In this document: positions 42,956-53,500 of the stretch, piece by piece
How the letters are laid out: each line of letters opens with the position of its first letter
Position numbering within the stretch: the stretch's first letter is position 1
Source of the DNA: Tumebacillus avium
GTDB lineage: Bacteria; Bacillota; Bacilli; Tumebacillales; Tumebacillaceae
Direction: 5' to 3'
NCBI RefSeq assembly: GCF_002162355.1
Contig: NZ_CP021434.1
Span: 3,898,001-3,962,000, forward strand
Length of the DNA: 64,000 nt
Translations under genes and position numbers: made by a program
Notes under the pieces: generated by a model
Told to the model about the DNA's origin: nothing
Database searches by the model: none
The model's input: the letters and a program-made list of their open reading frames with translations, nothing else

Positions 42956-45900
42956 ATGCAGACAGAGGGACGGAAGGAACCACAGGTGCCTGAAGGCATC
43001 GCCATCATCGGCATGGCGGGCCGCTTTCCCGGCGCAGACAGTGTGGAGCAGTTTTGGAACAAACTTTGCGGCGGCGCGGAATCGATCACTTTTTTCACCG
43101 ATGAAGAGCGGCGGACGGCCGGGGTGCCGTCCGAACTGCTCCACGATCCGCAGCACCAACGCTTCCTTGAGCTGGCGTGGGAAGCGTTCGAAAACGCCGG
43201 TTACCATGCCGAGCGCTCCGACGGGCAGATCAGCGTCTACGCTGGGGCGGGGCGAGCCACCCGCGTCTCGTATACGCTGAATCTGAACGTCCCAAGCATG
43301 AGCATCCAATCGGCCTGCCAGAGCCTGCTGGGCGGCAAAAGCGACATGGTGCTCGCCGGGAGCGTCACCGACGGCGTGCCGGTTGACGCCGCATCGACCG
43401 GCGCAGGTGCGGTCGTGCTGAAGCGCCACGCAGACGCGATCGCGGACGGCGACACGATCTGCGCGGTGATCCACGGATCGGCGGTCAACAACCACAACGA
43501 CGGCTCCAATAAGATGACCTGCCCCGCCCCAAGCGTCGAAGGCCAGATCGTGTTTGCAATGGAGCTGAAGGCGGAGAAGGCAGTCTGTTCGCAAGGCGAG
43601 CGTATGGAAGCACAGCTGGACTATTGGCGCGGCAAGCTGTGCGGTGAACTCCCCGTGCTGCAACTGCCGACCGACCGTCCGCGCCCTGCCGTGCACTCGT
43701 ATCGCGGACAGGCCAAGCTCTTTACGCTCAGCGACACTCTGACGCACAAACTAAACGAGCTGAGCCAAAAGCACGGCGTCACTCTGTACATGACGATGAT
43801 GGCCGCCTTCAAAACGCTGCTTTTCCGCTACACCGGGCAACGCGACTTGCTCGTCGGCACCCCGAGCGGATTTTTCGTCAATACGCTTGTTTTGCGAACC
43901 GAACTATCTGATCAGTTGACATTCGCCGAGCTGCTAACCCGCGTGCGCGACGGCGCGATGGAGATGTACCGCCATCAGGAAGTGCCGTTTGAGCGCCTCG
44001 TCGAAGAGCTGCAGCCGGAGCGCAATATGGGAAGCACGCCGTTTTTCCAAGTGATTTTTGGTTTGCAAAATGGGCTTGAGATCGACAACGCCACCTCCAA
44101 ATTTGATATGACACTGATGATGACCGAGCGCGGGGTGCAACTTTCCGGCCAGCTCGAATACAACGCCGACCTGTTTGACGCGGCGACGATCGAGCGCTTT
44201 ACCTCGCATTACGAAACGCTGCTCACCGCGATTGTCGACGATCCTGAGCAAAAGCTGTGGGAACTGTCGCTCCTGAGCGATGCGGAACGCCAGCAACTGC
44301 TCGTCGAGTGGAACAACACCGCAGTCGCCTTCCCGGAGCTGATCTGCCTGCACCATCTGTTCGAAGAGCAGGCCGTCCGCACGCCGCAGAACATCGCGGT
44401 CGTCGACGGGGACCGCACGCTGACTTATGCGGAGCTCGATGCGGAAGCCAACCGCCTCGCGCACCATCTGCAGGAGTTTGGCGTTACAGCGGACGCCCCG
44501 GTCGGCATGCTGATCGACCGCTCGGCGGAAATGGTCGTCGCCTTGCTTGCGATCTTGAAAGCGGGCGGCGCGTACGTTCCGCTCGACACCGAAGCGCCGC
44601 CCGCGCGGGTGGAGCAGGTGCTGACCGAAGCGCAGGCCATCGTCTGCCTGACCCAGGAGCATCTGCAGGCGAAAATCCCCGCCGCCGTGAACGCCGTCGT
44701 GCTGTCCGCCGAAGGAATGGCCGGGCTGTCCGCTTATCCGGTCACCGCGCCGGAAACGGATGTTACGTCCGATCACCTCGTCTCGATCTATTACACCTCC
44801 GGCTCCACAGGGAAGCCGAAAGGGGTGGCTTCGACCCATCAGGGCTGGGTCAACCGCATGTGCTGGATGCAAAATCAGCATGGGCTGCAGGCGACCGAGT
44901 CGGTTTTGCAAAAAACGACGTTGACCTTCGACGATGCGGCGGTGGAGTTCTTTTGGCCGCTGATGGTCGGCGCGCGCATCGTGATGCTCGAACCGGGTCA
45001 GCACAAAGACCCGCGGGCGATCATCGACGCGGCCGTGGCGCATCAGGCTGCCGTACTGCAGTTCGTCCCGACCATGCTCGCTCTTGTCGTCGACGCGCTG
45101 ACCCCGCAAGACATCGCGGGTCTTGGCCAACTGCGCCTCGTCGTCTCCAGCGGCGAAGCGCTGCGCTCCGATCTCGTGCGCTTGTTCGATGACAAGCTCA
45201 ACCTGCACAGAGTGCATCTGACCAACACGTGGGGCGCGACCGAAGTGTCGATCGACTCCACGATCCACACCTGCACGCCGCAAGACGGACGCGGGGCGGA
45301 GATCGTGTCGGTCGGACGCCCGATCGACAACAACAAAGTGTACATCCTCGACGCGCACCTGAGCCCGGTGCCGATCGGCGTTGCCGGCGACCTGTACCTC
45401 GGCGGGGTCGGGCTCGCCCGCAACTACCTGAACAACCCGGAGCGGACGTTTGAAGCGTTCCTGCTCAACCCGTTCTGCTCCGGCGAGCGGATGTACAAAA
45501 CGGGCGACCGCGGCTATTACCGCCCGGACGGCAGCATCATGTTCCTCGGCCGCACCGATGACCAGATCAAAGTGCGCGGACAACGCGTGGAGCTCGGCGA
45601 GATCGAAGCGGTGCTGGCGTCGCACTCGGGCGTCAAACACTGTGCGGTCGCCGCCCACAAGCGCCCGGACGGCTATGCGCTACATGGTTATTATCTGGCC
45701 AAAGGGGACGCGGTGCCGGAGCCTGTTCTGCGCGCGTATCTGGCCGAGCGCCTGCCGGAGTACATGGTGCCAAAGCGGATCGTGGCGCTCGACGAACTGC
45801 CGTTTACGGTCAGCGGAAAAGTTGACCGCAAGTTGCTGCCCGACCCGGGCGATGCGCGCCCGGAACTGCTCACCTCGTTTGTGCAAGCTGCCTCGGCGGT

Positions 45901-47548
45901 GGAAGAGGTGATCGCAGGCATCTGGGCACAGATCCTCGGCGTGGAAGAGGTCGGGGTGCATGACAAGTTTTTTGACCTCGGCGGACACTCGCTCGATGCG
46001 ACGCGGATCATCTCGCGGATCAACAAAGAGATCGGCGTGCGGTTGCCGCTGCGCACCTTGTTCGAAGCGCCGACCGTCGCCGGGCTTGCCCAAGCGGTCG
46101 AAGAGCTGATGAGCGACGGAGCGTCCGTGCATGATGCGCCGATCGCCCGACTGCCGGAGCAGGAGCGCTACGAGCTGTCCAATGCGCAAAAACGCCTCTG
46201 GCTGGAATTCCAGATGACCGATGGACACCACCTTGGATTCACCTTCCCGCAGCGATTGCTCGGGAACCTCGACGTGACCGCGCTGCAGCGTGCCTTCCAA
46301 GAAGTCGCCGCACGCCACAGCGTCATGCGCACCACCTATGGCGAACAGGACGGCGATCCGTTCCAGATCGTGCACAAGGACCTGGAGATTCCGTTCCACT
46401 ATGAAGACCTTACGATTTATCCGCACGGCGAGCGTGAGGCGCTGCTGGCCGACCGCGTGGCCGAAGTGGCCAAGCAGAGCCGCTACAACCTGCGCCAAGG
46501 CCCGCTGTTCCGCATGTTCCTGTACAAAGTCGACGCAAGCGAACACCTCGCGATGCTCAGCCTGCACCACATCGGCTATGACGGCTGGTCACACAGCGTG
46601 ATGATGGAGGATCTCGCAGCGCTTTACCGCGCCTGCAAGTCGGGCGAACCGGCTGATCTGCCCTTTCCGGTGCAGTACGTCGATTTTGCCGCCTGGCAGA
46701 ATCAGCGGCTAAAGAGCGGAGCGCTGGACGGGCAAAAAGAGTTTTGGCTGCAGCAACTGCACGGTTTCACGGAGCGTCCGCAACTGCCCGGCGCGGACCG
46801 GGTGCCGCAGGAGGCACGCGCCTTGTCGGCAGTCAACTCCCATGTGCTTCCGGCCGAATTGACCGCCAAGCTGCGCAAGCTGGCCGCCGAACAGGGGACG
46901 ACGCTGTATGTCACCGCCTTGTCCGCCTTTAAGATCTGGCTGGCCCACGTGAGCGGGCAGGGCGACCTCACCATCGGCTCGCCAACTTCGGGCCGCTTGC
47001 ATCAGGACCTCGAAGGGGTGATGGGGGTGCTGGTCAATCCGGTGGTGATCCGCACGTTGCTCGATGACAACCCGACCGGACTGCAGGTGCTCGGCCGCGT
47101 CAACCGATCGGCGATGCAGGCGTATGCCCATCAGGAATATCCGTTTGATTTTGTCGTCAACGATCTGCGCCGTGAACAAGAGCTGACGGGGGCTTTGTAC
47201 TCGATCATCTTTGTTGGCCAAAACACCAGCACGGAGATCGCCCTGGATGATGATGTGACGGTGGAAGTGACGTGGCTGGAGAACATTTTGCCGGAAGAGA
47301 AGCTGGCTCAGTTGAATTTTGCTGCCGATCTTGCCCAAGGGGATTTTGACCTGCAGATCGAGGTGTATGAAGCAGAAAAGGAACTGCTCCTGCGCACCCA
47401 GTTTAACGCAGCCCGTTTCCGCACGGAGACGGTGGAGGAGTTTATGCGCCAATATGAGTCGATGCTCGATCAGTTCACGCAAGAACCGGAAAAACGCCTG
47501 TCGCAGTTTGAACTGCAACTGCCGGACATGATCGACGAGCTTTTCTAG
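42956..47548 (+). CDS. Hybrid PKS/NRPS with eroded front end: remnant KS - half C - A - PCP - C
   Basis: 1530 residues. ATG 42956 follows GGAGG at seven bases. Residues about 15-215 are a shortened ketosynthase (EGIAIIGMAGRFPGADSVEQ ... SVEGQIVFAMEL). The Cys active-site stretch has collapsed to PSMSIQSACQSLLGG, and the HGTxxxxGD and NVGH motifs are gone. This joins directly the C-terminal half of a condensation domain (about 225-430, LDYWRGKLCGELPVLQLPTD) that lacks HHxxxDG and part of the VGTP-x-GFFVNT loop. An intact adenylation domain follows (about 460-960; YYTSGSTGKPKG, NTWGATEVSIDS; code D-D-E-M-V-S-T-I-D-K, substrate unknown), a PCP (GGHSL, Ser about 1012) and a full condensation domain (HHIGYDGWS near 1204). 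It ends PDMIDELF. All losses keep frame. The gene starts 17 bases after the previous stop. Confidence 0.93.
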   Translation: MQTEGRKEPQVPEGIAIIGMAGRFPGADSVEQFWNKLCGGAESITFFTDEERRTAGVPSELLHDPQHQRFLELAWEAFENAGYHAERSDGQISVYAGAGRATRVSYTLNLNVPSMSIQSACQSLLGGKSDMVLAGSVTDGVPVDAASTGAGAVVLKRHADAIADGDTICAVIHGSAVNNHNDGSNKMTCPAPSVEGQIVFAMELKAEKAVCSQGERMEAQLDYWRGKLCGELPVLQLPTDRPRPAVHSYRGQAKLFTLSDTLTHKLNELSQKHGVTLYMTMMAAFKTLLFRYTGQRDLLVGTPSGFFVNTLVLRTELSDQLTFAELLTRVRDGAMEMYRHQEVPFERLVEELQPERNMGSTPFFQVIFGLQNGLEIDNATSKFDMTLMMTERGVQLSGQLEYNADLFDAATIERFTSHYETLLTAIVDDPEQKLWELSLLSDAERQQLLVEWNNTAVAFPELICLHHLFEEQAVRTPQNIAVVDGDRTLTYAELDAEANRLAHHLQEFGVTADAPVGMLIDRSAEMVVALLAILKAGGAYVPLDTEAPPARVEQVLTEAQAIVCLTQEHLQAKIPAAVNAVVLSAEGMAGLSAYPVTAPETDVTSDHLVSIYYTSGSTGKPKGVASTHQGWVNRMCWMQNQHGLQATESVLQKTTLTFDDAAVEFFWPLMVGARIVMLEPGQHKDPRAIIDAAVAHQAAVLQFVPTMLALVVDALTPQDIAGLGQLRLVVSSGEALRSDLVRLFDDKLNLHRVHLTNTWGATEVSIDSTIHTCTPQDGRGAEIVSVGRPIDNNKVYILDAHLSPVPIGVAGDLYLGGVGLARNYLNNPERTFEAFLLNPFCSGERMYKTGDRGYYRPDGSIMFLGRTDDQIKVRGQRVELGEIEAVLASHSGVKHCAVAAHKRPDGYALHGYYLAKGDAVPEPVLRAYLAERLPEYMVPKRIVALDELPFTVSGKVDRKLLPDPGDARPELLTSFVQAASAVEEVIAGIWAQILGVEEVGVHDKFFDLGGHSLDATRIISRINKEIGVRLPLRTLFEAPTVAGLAQAVEELMSDGASVHDAPIARLPEQERYELSNAQKRLWLEFQMTDGHHLGFTFPQRLLGNLDVTALQRAFQEVAARHSVMRTTYGEQDGDPFQIVHKDLEIPFHYEDLTIYPHGEREALLADRVAEVAKQSRYNLRQGPLFRMFLYKVDASEHLAMLSLHHIGYDGWSHSVMMEDLAALYRACKSGEPADLPFPVQYVDFAAWQNQRLKSGALDGQKEFWLQQLHGFTERPQLPGADRVPQEARALSAVNSHVLPAELTAKLRKLAAEQGTTLYVTALSAFKIWLAHVSGQGDLTIGSPTSGRLHQDLEGVMGVLVNPVVIRTLLDDNPTGLQVLGRVNRSAMQAYAHQEYPFDFVVNDLRREQELTGALYSIIFVGQNTSTEIALDDDVTVEVTWLENILPEEKLAQLNFAADLAQGDFDLQIEVYEAEKELLLRTQFNAARFRTETVEEFMRQYESMLDQFTQEPEKRLSQFELQLPDMIDELF

Positions 47549-47562
47549 GAGGAGGAAACTAC

Positions 47563-50500
47563 GTGGAACAAACACTGCAAACATTGCCGTTCGTACAAAT
47601 GCCGTCCGATTTACCGCGTTCAACCCATTACCTCACAGCCGAATATACGCTTACGCTCCCTTCTGCTCTGCATCAGGAATTGCTTGAGGTGTCCGAAAAC
47701 ATGGGGAAGTCGGAGCTGCGCATCTTGCTCACAGTTTTTCAAATGCTGCTGCACCGTTACACGTCTGAGGAGGAGATCGCCGTCCTCACCCTTGACGGCG
47801 AACACGGTGCGGCCGCGCTGTCGGCCAGCGTATCGGCGGCGTCCTCGCTGCTGGATTTGCTCGAAGCCGGACAGATGCAAACGGTGCAACTGTCCTCGGA
47901 CGGCGCACGGCCGCTGCTGCTCGATTGCCCGGGCGGGAAAGTGCGGTGGACGTATGACGGCAACCGGTATTCACAGGCGCTGATCGAACGGATGGGCAGC
48001 CATTATCTGCAACTGCTGCAAGGCGCGCTTCGCGAACCCCGCACCTTCCTGTCAAATCTGCCGCTCCTGACCGAACAGGAGCAGCGCGAACTGACCGCCG
48101 ACGAGAGCCTGCTGACCGGAGGGGACACGATGCTTCTGCACCTGCAAGTGGAAGCGCAGGCGCAGCGTTTCCCGGACAAGGTCGCTCTGGAGTTCCAAGG
48201 CTCGAAGATGACCTACCGCGAGCTGAGCGAGCGGAGCAACCGCCTGGCGCATGAGCTGCAGGCGCGCGGCATCGGGCCGGACGTGCTGGTCGGCCTGTAT
48301 CTGGAACGGACGCTCGACGTCGTCGTGGCGGTTCTCGGCATTTTGAAAGCGGGCGGGGCCTACGTGCCACTCGACCCGAAACTGCCGCTGGAGCGCATTC
48401 GCTTCATGCTGGAAGATGCGGACGCGAAAGTGCTGGTCACGAAGCAGCGCCTGCTCGACACCGTGCCGGAACTGGCAAACATCGCCGTCGTGCTGGACCG
48501 CGACGAAGAGCGGATCGGAGGGATGCCTGCCACGCTGCCGGCGTGCGGCGCAGAGGGGCACCATCTGGCCTACCTGATCTACACGTCCGGCTCGACCGGC
48601 AAGCCGAAAGCGGTGATGGTGGAGCATCGCAACGTCATCTCGACGCTGGAAGCGGCGATTGCGACATTTGGGTACACGCCTGACGATGTGACGCCGTTTA
48701 TCGCGTCGCTGGCGTTTGACGTGTCGCTGTTCGAGATGTTTAACACGCTGACCACCGGCGGCACGACGGTGATCCTGACGCAGGAAGAGGTGCTCGATTT
48801 CCCGCGTTTGATCGAAAAGATGAAGAGCTACACCATTGTGCACACCGTGCCAAGCGTCATGCGCCAGATCTGTGAAGCGATCCTCGAACGGGGCGAATCG
48901 CCGGAAGCGTACGCTTCGATGCGGCTCTTGCTCGTCGGCGGCGATGTGGTGGCGCCCGATCTGCTGGAACGCATGCATGCCGCGTTTCCTAACGCGCAGG
49001 TGTATGTCATGTACGGTCCGACCGAAGCGTCGATCATCTGCACGACCCATTCTGTTAAACGCTTGGCGAAGTCGGAAGGCTACGCGATCGGCAAGCGGCT
49101 GTCCAACGCCTGGCTGCGCATCTATGACGGCCAGCAGAACCTGATGCCGCTCGGGATGCCGGGCGAGCTGTACATCGGCGGCAACGGCGTGGCGCGGGGG
49201 TATCGCGGGCGCGAAGATCTGACTTTTGAAAAATTCGTGGAGATCGACGGCATGCGCTGGTACCGCACCGGTGACTTGGTGCGCCGTTTGACGGACGGGA
49301 CGATCGATTTTCTCGGCCGCATCGACAACCAGGTCAAGATCCGCGGCTTCCGCATCGAGATCGGGGAGATTGAGACGCGTCTGGCCGCACACGATGCGGT
49401 CAATGAAACGCTGGTCATGGCCCGCGATGATTTTGCCGGGGAAAAGCAGCTGGTCGCCTATGTGGTGACCCATTCCGGAGCTCCGGTTCCGGCGTCCGAG
49501 CTGCGCGAACATCTGCAAATGACGCTGCCGTATTACATGGTGCCGTCCGCTTTCGTGTTCCTTGAGGAGTTCCCGCTGAACAACAATGGGAAAATCGACC
49601 GCAAGCTGCTGCCTGAGCCGGTCTGGAACTCCGAACAGGAGTATGAAGCAGCGCGCAATCAGACGGAAGAGCTGCTGGTCACCGTCTACTCCGAAGTGCT
49701 CCGCGCCGGGCGGATCGGGATTCGCGACTCGTTTTTCGATCTCGGCGGCAACTCGCTTTTGGCGACGCAGGTGATCTCCCGCGTCCGCCGTGCCTGTGGC
49801 GTGGAGCTGTTGCAAAAACATGTGCTCGACGCTCCGACGGTGGCCGGGCTGGCCGAAACGGTGCAAAACCTGCAGAACAGCGGCGGTGAACTGAAGTACC
49901 CGCCGATTGAACGCATCGCGCGGGACGGTGCCTTGCAGCTGTCGTACGCCCAGCAGCGGATGTGGTTTTTGGATGAGATGGGCGGCGCGAGCGGGCTGTA
50001 CAACGTGGCCTACGCGCTGCGGTTGCAAGGGATTCCGAATCTGGTTGCGCTGCACTCCAGCCTGGCGACGGTCATCGAAGCGCATGAACCGCTGCGCACG
50101 ACCTATCAGGAGATCGACGGCGTGCTGCAGCAGGTGATCGACCCATGGGACACCTTCGAGCGCTGGGAGGTCGACATACGCTTCCGGGGGAAGCCCGACT
50201 ATCCGGAAGATGTGATGAGGTTTTTGTCAGAAGAGGCGCAGCGTCCGTTTGATCTGACGAAAGACCTTGCGCTGCGTGCCGTTTATCTCGAAGTGACAGA
50301 TGACGAGTCGCTGCTGCTCTTGACCATGCCGCATATCGCGGCGGACGGCTGGTCGATGGGCGTGATTTTGGAAGAGTTCGCCGAATACTACGCGCAGTAC
50401 CTGAACGGCGACAGGTGGCCGCACCAGCATGAGATCGAGTATGTGGATTTCGCCGTCTGGCAGCGCGAATTTTTGCAAGGTGCCGTGCTGGATGAGCAGC

Positions 50501-53500
50501 TCGCCTATTGGAAGCAAAAATTGAGCGGAGCGCCCGCCTTGCTCGAACTGCCGCTCGACAAGCCCCGTCCGGCCGTGCAGAGCCATCGCGGGGCGGTGGA
50601 ATTCCTGCATCTCGATGCGAAGTTGACCGCGCAGTTGGAAGCTCTGGCGCGTAAAGGCAACGCCACCTTGTATATGGTGCTGCTGACGGCGTTTCAGATT
50701 TTGCTGTACCGCTACACCGGGCAAACCGATCTGCCGGTCGGCTCGCCGATCGCGGGACGGCACTATCCGGGTGTGGAAAAGCTGGTCGGCCTGTTCGTCA
50801 ACACCTTGGTCATGCGCGGCGACGTGACGGGGAATCCGACCGCGCTGGAACTGCTGAACCGGGTGCGCGAGCTGACGACAGAAGCGTACCAGCATCAGGA
50901 TCTGCCGTTCGACAAGCTGGTCGAAGAGCTGCAGCCGGAGCGGGATCTGAGCTATCTTCCGCTCTGCCAGACGTTTTTCGCCTTGCAAAATATGCCGATG
51001 GCCGAGTTCTCCGCTCATCTGCTGCAGGCGAGTCCGTTTGACCTTGAGCTGAGCGTGGCGAAATTCGACCTTGCCGTGGTGATGGAAGAGCGCCAAGGCA
51101 AACTGATGGCGCGATTTGAATATGCGACCGACCTGTTCGAAGCGGAGACGATTCGCCGGATGAAAGGGCATTTCGCCGAGCTCTTGCGCGGCATCGCGGA
51201 AGAACCGGAGCGCCGCGTGTCGGAGTTGCCTTTGCTGACAGAAGAGGAGCGGGCAGAACTGCTCGCAGGCGTTACGGACTATCCGGAACCGTCCCGTGCA
51301 GCCTACCAAATGTTTGAAAGACAGGCGGAAAAAACGCCAGATGCGCCTGCTCTGTTGATGGCGGGCGACACGATGAGCTATCAGGAGCTCAACGCCAAAG
51401 CGAACGCGCTGGCTCACTATCTGCGCACGCTTGGCGTGGGCGCAGAGACGAGGGTCGCCCTGTTCCTGGAGCGTTCGTTTGATGTGGCGGTCGCGATGCT
51501 GGCCGTACACAAGGCGGGCGGGGCGTACGTGCCGCTCGACCCGAAGCATCCGGCGGAGCGGATTCAGTTCATGCTGGAGGATGCGCAGGCGGCTGTGGTC
51601 ATCACGCACCGGGGCCTGGAGCAGCGTTTGCCGGAAACAGGCGCACAGCTGCTGGTGATCGAACGGGACTGGCAAAGGATCGCAGACAACCATCCCCACA
51701 CTAATCCGTGCATCGGCTCGGCAGGGAGCGACCTGGCCTACCTTCTCTACACCTCCGGCTCGACCGGCCGCCCGAAAGCGGTGATGGTCGAGCAGCGCAA
51801 CCTGGCTTCGACGCTTGAGGCGAGCGTGGAGGAATTTGGCTTCCGGGCCGGGGATGTCATGCCGTGGACCGCTTCGGTGGCGTTTGACATTGCGCAGTTT
51901 GAGCTGTTCTGTCCGCTGCTGGTCGGGGGCACGACGGTGATTTTGCCGGAGGAGATCTTGCTTGATTTCCCGCGTCTGGCCGATGAAGTAAAAGGCTTTA
52001 CGGCGATGTTTGCCGTGCCGAGCCTGATGCGCCAGCTCGTGCTGTCGATGCGCGAAGAAGGGCGCGATCCGGCCGACTACGCCCAGATGCGCCTGCTGTT
52101 CTGCGGCGGCGATGCGGTGTATGCCGACCTGCTGGAGATGCTGCACGAAAGCTTCCCGCACGCCGACGCCTACGTGCTGTACGGGCCGACCGAAGGGACG
52201 ATCTTGTGCACGCAGTATCTGGCTCCGCGTGGACAACTCTCGGCGCGGACGATGCTTGGCACGAACTTGAAAAACGCCAACATCCGCCTCTGCGACCCGC
52301 ATGGCAACCTTGTTCCAACCGGCGTGCCGGGCGAGCTGGTGCTGGGCGGCACAGGCGTGGCGCGCGGCTATCGCGGGCAGGGAGAGCTGACCGCAGAAAA
52401 ATTCGTCGAGGCGGACGGCGCTCGCTGGTACCTTACAGGCGACTCGGTGCGCCGACTCCCCGACGGGACGCTGGAGTTCCTCGGGCGGCTCGACAATCAA
52501 GTGAAAATTCGCGGCTTCCGCATCGAGATCGGCGAGATCGAAGCGGTGCTGGCCCGCCAGGCAGAGGTCGCTGAAGCGGTGGTGATCGTCCGCGAAGACA
52601 TCCCGGGCGACAAGCGTCTGGCCGCCTATGTGGTCACGAAGGGCGAGGCGGCGGCCGATGAGCTGCGCCGCCATCTGAAAGCAGCGCTGCCCGAATACAT
52701 GGTGCCGTCCGCTTTCGTCTTCCTCGAGGAGTTCCCGCTCAACCCGAACGGCAAGATCGACCGGAAAAATCTGCCTCGTCCTGCGGAAGACGCAATCGAG
52801 CGCACAGCAGGCTCGCAGGCGCGGACGCAGGAAGAAGAGCTGGTCGGAGGCGTGTTTGCGCAAGTGCTCGACTTGCCAAGCGTCGGCCGCGACGACCACT
52901 TCTTCGCGCTCGGCGGCCACTCGCTGCTGGCGACGCAGGCGGTGTCCCGTCTGCGCAAGCTGTTTGGCGTCGATCTGCCGGTCAAAGCGCTGTTTGGAGC
53001 GCCGACGGTGGAAGGGCTCGCGGCGGAGATCAAACGCCTCGGGCGCGGCGTCGAACTGCCGCCGATCTCCCGGGCGGATCGGAACGCTGCCTTACCGCTG
53101 TCGTTTAACCAGCGCCGCTTGTGGTTCATCGAGCAGGTGCAGAACAGCGACGGGCTGTATCACATTCCGCTCCTGATCCGCATGCAGGGCGAGCTGAACC
53201 ATGAAGCATTGGAGCAGAGCCTGCACAAGCTGGCCCTGCGCCATGAAGCGCTGCGCACCGTCTTTGTGGAAGTGGATGGCGAGCCGATGCAGCGGGTGCA
53301 CGACGCAATCGCACTCCCGCTGCACGTGCATACCGGCCTGTCGGAAGCGGAGTTGATGCCTGTCGTCCGCACCGAATCGAAACGGCCGTTCGATCTCGCC
53401 CGCGGCCCGCTGGTGCGCGCCGATCTGTACATCCTGCAGAACGGAGAGCAATATATGCTGCTCAACCTGCACCACATCATCGCCGACGGCTGGTCGGTGG

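Noticed and set aside
50227..52920. 897-codon open frame on the minus strand inside the NRPS
   Set aside because: It is antisense to intact adenylation, carrier and condensation motifs. High-GC codon bias suppresses stops on the opposite strand; the translation is Arg/His/Gln/Leu-rich and resembles no protein.
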